NCBI RefSeq assembly: GCF_016583625.1
Contig: NZ_NRRN01000018.1
Span: 1-56,978, forward strand
DNA: 56,978 nucleotides
Source: Halorhodospira abdelmalekii
GTDB lineage: Bacteria; Pseudomonadota; Gammaproteobacteria; Nitrococcales; Halorhodospiraceae
Direction of reading: 5' to 3'
The notes under the pieces are model-generated. The model saw only the letters and a program-made list of their open reading frames with translations. It had not been told where the DNA came from and ran no database searches. Position 1 is the first letter of the stretch. Every line of letters starts with the position of its first letter. The translations under genes were made by a program, and so were the position numbers. Shown here in pieces: positions 54,100 to 56,978 of the stretch.

Positions 54100-55866
54100 A
54101 TGGCTGAGAGCCGGGCAATGGCCGAGGCGGATGGCGCGATGCCGCCGTCGCCGGTGGAAAACGGCTCGGGACAGGATGCTGGAGGGCGTGATAGCTCCGG
54201 CCTTGGGCGCTATTTGCCCGAAGATTGGCAGGCGCAGCTTGAGGCTTGGCTGGGTGAAAATCCGCTGCGCAAGATCGCTCTGGGCGTTGGCCTGCTCGCC
54301 ATCGTGGGGCTTGGGGTGGCGCTCTTTATCTGGGCGCAAGGTCCTCCCGAGTTGCGAACCCTCTACGCCGATCTCGACTCCGAGGACGCTGCGCAGGTCA
54401 TCAACGTCCTCGAAGAGCGGGGCGTGCGGGTCGAGTTTGATGAGCGCACCGGCGATATCCGGGTGCCCGCCGAGCATGTCCACCGTGCCCGTATCTTTCT
54501 CGCCGCTGAGGGGTTGCCCCGGGGCACGACTGGCTTCGGCTACGAGATGCTCAGCGAGGACCCCGGTTTCGGGGTCAGCGAGTTCATGGAGCACACTCGC
54601 TTTGATCGGGCGCTGGAGACCGAGCTGGCACGCTCGATCCAGTCGTTGCGGGCGGTGCGCTCGGCGCGCGTTCACCTTGATGTTCCCCAGCAGTCTGTTT
54701 TTGTGCGTGATCGGCGCGAGGCGAAGGCTTCGGTGATTCTCGAGTTGAGCGAGGAGCGGCAGCTGCCGCGCCAGCAAGTCGATGCCATCGTCCACTTGGT
54801 TGCCAGCGCCGTCTCCGATCTAAGTCATCAAAACGTTAGTATCGTCGATCATCGCGGACGTTTGTTGACCGCCGATGAGCGACCGACCGAGGCAACAGCC
54901 GCTGCGCAACAGCACGAGCTGACGCGTCAGGTCGAGGAGCGAATCGAGCGCCGGGTCGAGGACCTGCTGGAGCCGCTGATCGGTCCGGGGCGCGTGCGCA
55001 CGCAGGTTAGCGCACGGCTTAATTTCGATACGCGCCGACACCTTGAGGAGTTCTTCGATCCGGAGCGCAGTGCGATTCGCAGTGAGCAGATGTCGGAGCG
55101 CAGCGGTGGTGGCTACCAGTGGCCGATCGGCATCCCGGGAGCGTTGACCAATCAGCCGCCCGGACCGGGGGCGCTCGATCCTGATAACGACCGTGCCGGT
55201 GGCTGGGGGACGCCCTTTAGCGCCGATGAGACTCGCAACTGGGAGGTGGGGCGGAGCCTGGTCGAGGCGCAGCCGGCGCTCGGCGTGCTAGATCGGCTCA
55301 CCGTTGGCGTGCTGATTGATCACCGCTACGTTGAGAACGAAGAAGGTCAGGTGGTGCGCGAGGCGTTGAGCGATGCCGAGATCACCAGGCTTGAGGCGTT
55401 GGTCCGTGATGCGGTTGGCTTCGATCAGCAGCGCGGCGATGCCGTTAGCGTCGTAACCGTTCCCTTTGCCGAGATCGTCTCGCCGCCCGATCCGCCCCCC
55501 GAGGTTTGGGAGCAGGAGTGGGTGAGGGACCTGATTCGCTTGGCGGTCTTCGCCGCAATCGGGTTGTTGATCTACATTATTGCGATTCGCCCGATTGTGA
55601 ATCGGGTGCTTGGCGGTGTCGAACCTGAAGAGAGCGAAGGCGAGGCTGCCGAGCGTGAGCAGGCAGCACTGGCGAGTCCGCTTGGTGAAGGAGAGCAGGA
55701 GAGTGAGGCGACGTTGCGCTTGGCTGGCCTGGGCGGTGAGCAATTGAGCGATATGCGTGAGCGCCCCTACGAGGCTAAACTGCAGGCGGTGTTGGAGTTG
55801 ATCGAGAATGAACCGGAGTTGGCGGCCAACGCCGTTAAGCAATGGCTGGATGAAGACGATCGCTGA
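54100..55866 (+). CDS. fliF: Flagellar MS-ring protein FliF
   Basis: Forms the inner-membrane MS ring, the base of the motor. 588 residues: first membrane segment at about 65-85, periplasmic RBM domains (YADLDSEDAAQVINVLEERG, RVHLDVPQQSVFVRD, ASVILELS), a Gly/Pro/Asp-rich central stretch, a second membrane segment (LAVFAAIGLLIYIIAIRPIV) and a short cytoplasmic C-terminus (YEAKLQAVLELIENEPELAA) that binds FliG. Good start after fliE. Confidence 0.96.
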   Translation: MAESRAMAEADGAMPPSPVENGSGQDAGGRDSSGLGRYLPEDWQAQLEAWLGENPLRKIALGVGLLAIVGLGVALFIWAQGPPELRTLYADLDSEDAAQVINVLEERGVRVEFDERTGDIRVPAEHVHRARIFLAAEGLPRGTTGFGYEMLSEDPGFGVSEFMEHTRFDRALETELARSIQSLRAVRSARVHLDVPQQSVFVRDRREAKASVILELSEERQLPRQQVDAIVHLVASAVSDLSHQNVSIVDHRGRLLTADERPTEATAAAQQHELTRQVEERIERRVEDLLEPLIGPGRVRTQVSARLNFDTRRHLEEFFDPERSAIRSEQMSERSGGGYQWPIGIPGALTNQPPGPGALDPDNDRAGGWGTPFSADETRNWEVGRSLVEAQPALGVLDRLTVGVLIDHRYVENEEGQVVREALSDAEITRLEALVRDAVGFDQQRGDAVSVVTVPFAEIVSPPDPPPEVWEQEWVRDLIRLAVFAAIGLLIYIIAIRPIVNRVLGGVEPEESEGEAAEREQAALASPLGEGEQESEATLRLAGLGGEQLSDMRERPYEAKLQAVLELIENEPELAANAVKQWLDEDDR

Positions 55867-55900
55867 TTGGGCGACGAGCGAGCGGTGGGGGTGATGCGGC

Positions 55901-56899
55901 ATGGCGAGTAGCATGAAGGGTCCAGATCGGGCTGCGGTGCTGATGCTGACTCTGGGCGAGGATGCAGCCGCCGAAATCATGCGCTATCTCGGTCCGCGTG
56001 AGGTGCAAAAGCTCGGCCTGGGGATGACGCAGGTCGGAAAGATCACTCGCGAACAGGTCGATGAGGTGCTGGATGCGTTTATCAACACCGCTGCCGAACA
56101 GACCTCGCTCGGGATTGGCTCGACGGAGTTCATCCGCAGCACCCTGGTGAAGGCGCTCGGTGAGGAGAAGGCCGCCTCGATCATCGACCGGATCGTCATG
56201 GGTGGGACGACGCGCGGGCTCGATCAGCTGAAGTGGCTCGACCCGCGGACCATCGCCGAGATGATTCGTCTCGAGCACCCGCAGATCATTGCTATCGTCG
56301 TCTCTTATCTTGAGCCGGATCAGGCCGGGCAGGTGCTTGCTGAGATGCCGGAGCGGATTCGGCACGATATCGTTATGCGGGTGGCGACCCTGGAGGGGAT
56401 TCAGCCACGCGCCCTGCAAGAGTTGGACGAGATTATGGAGCGGCAGTTCTCGGGGCAGCAACGGCTCAAATCGTCGACCATCGGTGGTCTGCAATCGGCG
56501 GCTAACATCCTCAATAACATGGATTCGCAGACCGAGACGGCGATCATCGACAGCGTTAAAGAGCTCGATGAGGATCTCGCCGAGCGCATTCAAGAGCTCA
56601 TGTTCGTCTTCGAAGACCTCAAGCAGATGGACGATCGCTCGATGCAGCAGCTGCTGCGCGAACTCGATACCGGGATGTTGACACTGGCGCTCAAGGGCGC
56701 AAGCCAAGAGCTGCAGACGAAGTTCTTTAACAATCTGTCGCGGCGTGCCGGCGAGATGTTGCAAGAGGAGCTTGAGGCGATGGGGCCGGCGCGCTTGAGC
56801 GACGTGGAGGCGGCGCAGAAAGATATCCTCAGTACCGCTAAGCGCTTGGCTGATGAGGGCACGATCAATCTGGCTAGCGGTGCCGAGCAGTACGTCTAA
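55901..56899 (+). CDS. fliG: Flagellar motor switch protein FliG
   Basis: Torque-generating C-ring subunit that binds FliF and, through its C-terminal domain, the stator. 332 residues, usual length. Seen: N-terminal GPDRAAVLMLTLGEDAAAEI, the EHPQ motif of the middle domain (LEHPQIIAIVVSYL), and the C-terminal charged residues within VKELDEDLAERIQELMFVFE and DRSMQQLLRELD. The stop is 80 bases from the window edge, beyond which fliH is expected. Confidence 0.97.
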   Translation: MASSMKGPDRAAVLMLTLGEDAAAEIMRYLGPREVQKLGLGMTQVGKITREQVDEVLDAFINTAAEQTSLGIGSTEFIRSTLVKALGEEKAASIIDRIVMGGTTRGLDQLKWLDPRTIAEMIRLEHPQIIAIVVSYLEPDQAGQVLAEMPERIRHDIVMRVATLEGIQPRALQELDEIMERQFSGQQRLKSSTIGGLQSAANILNNMDSQTETAIIDSVKELDEDLAERIQELMFVFEDLKQMDDRSMQQLLRELDTGMLTLALKGASQELQTKFFNNLSRRAGEMLQEELEAMGPARLSDVEAAQKDILSTAKRLADEGTINLASGAEQYV

Positions 56900-56978
56900 T
56901 GACGGTGGGTAGGTGGTGCTCTGATAGCGCCGATCGCGATTCGCGTCGTGCCCCCTGGCAGAGGGGGTGGGGCGGGGA

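Noticed and set aside
28022-56978. CRISPR array or mobile element
   Set aside because: No spaced identical repeats of 25-40 bases, transposase, integrase or tRNA-adjacent att repeats were found; the tandem repeats here are all short.

Overview
The window is a high-GC gammaproteobacterial chromosome segment. Gene order and protein style (hfq-hflX-hflK-hflC-DUF2065-hisZ-purA, polar-type flagellar cluster, acidic flagellar proteins) suggest the Ectothiorhodospiraceae or Chromatiales, perhaps a halophile such as Halorhodospira. The genus is inference only. I see no CRISPR array, prophage, insertion sequence or rRNA, and one tRNA.

Left part (1-28,021) is housekeeping. On the minus strand: valS (cut by the window edge), a repeat-rich unknown protein and holC. 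Then lptF-lptG (LPS export), an RDD membrane protein, tRNA-Glu(CTC), pcnB-folK, panB-panC-panD (pantothenate), queG and tsaE (divergent), amiB, a minus-strand mutL-miaA-nnr operon, hfq-hflX-hflK-hflC-DUF2065-hisZ-purA, and the rpsP-rimM-trmD-rplS translation operon.

Right part (28,161-56,899) is a flagellar and chemotaxis cluster. On the minus strand lie flgA, flgM, flgN and a small unknown gene. On the plus strand lie cheV-cheR, flgB-C-D-E-F-G-H-I-J-K-L (rod, hook, rings, junctions), two flagellin genes, flaG-fliD-fliS-fliT-like (cap and chaperones), an NtrC-family regulator of FleR/FlrC type, and fliE-fliF-fliG (basal body and switch). A minus-strand outer-membrane beta-barrel gene sits between flgL and the first flagellin gene.

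Regulatory logic can be read from the DNA. GG-N10-GC sigma-54 promoters precede flgB and the FleR-like gene. Sigma-28 promoters (TAAA-like, N15, GCCGATAN) precede flgM, both flagellins and the beta-barrel gene, with a weaker one before fliS. An 18-bp palindrome, GCGG(C/A)A-N6-TGCC, recurs upstream of flgB, twice between the beta-barrel and flagellin genes, and at the FleR-like gene; I propose it as that regulator's operator. The regulator's receiver domain has lost its phosphorylation residues and no partner kinase is adjacent. Together with the sigma-28-controlled beta-barrel protein, this is the least ordinary biology in the window.
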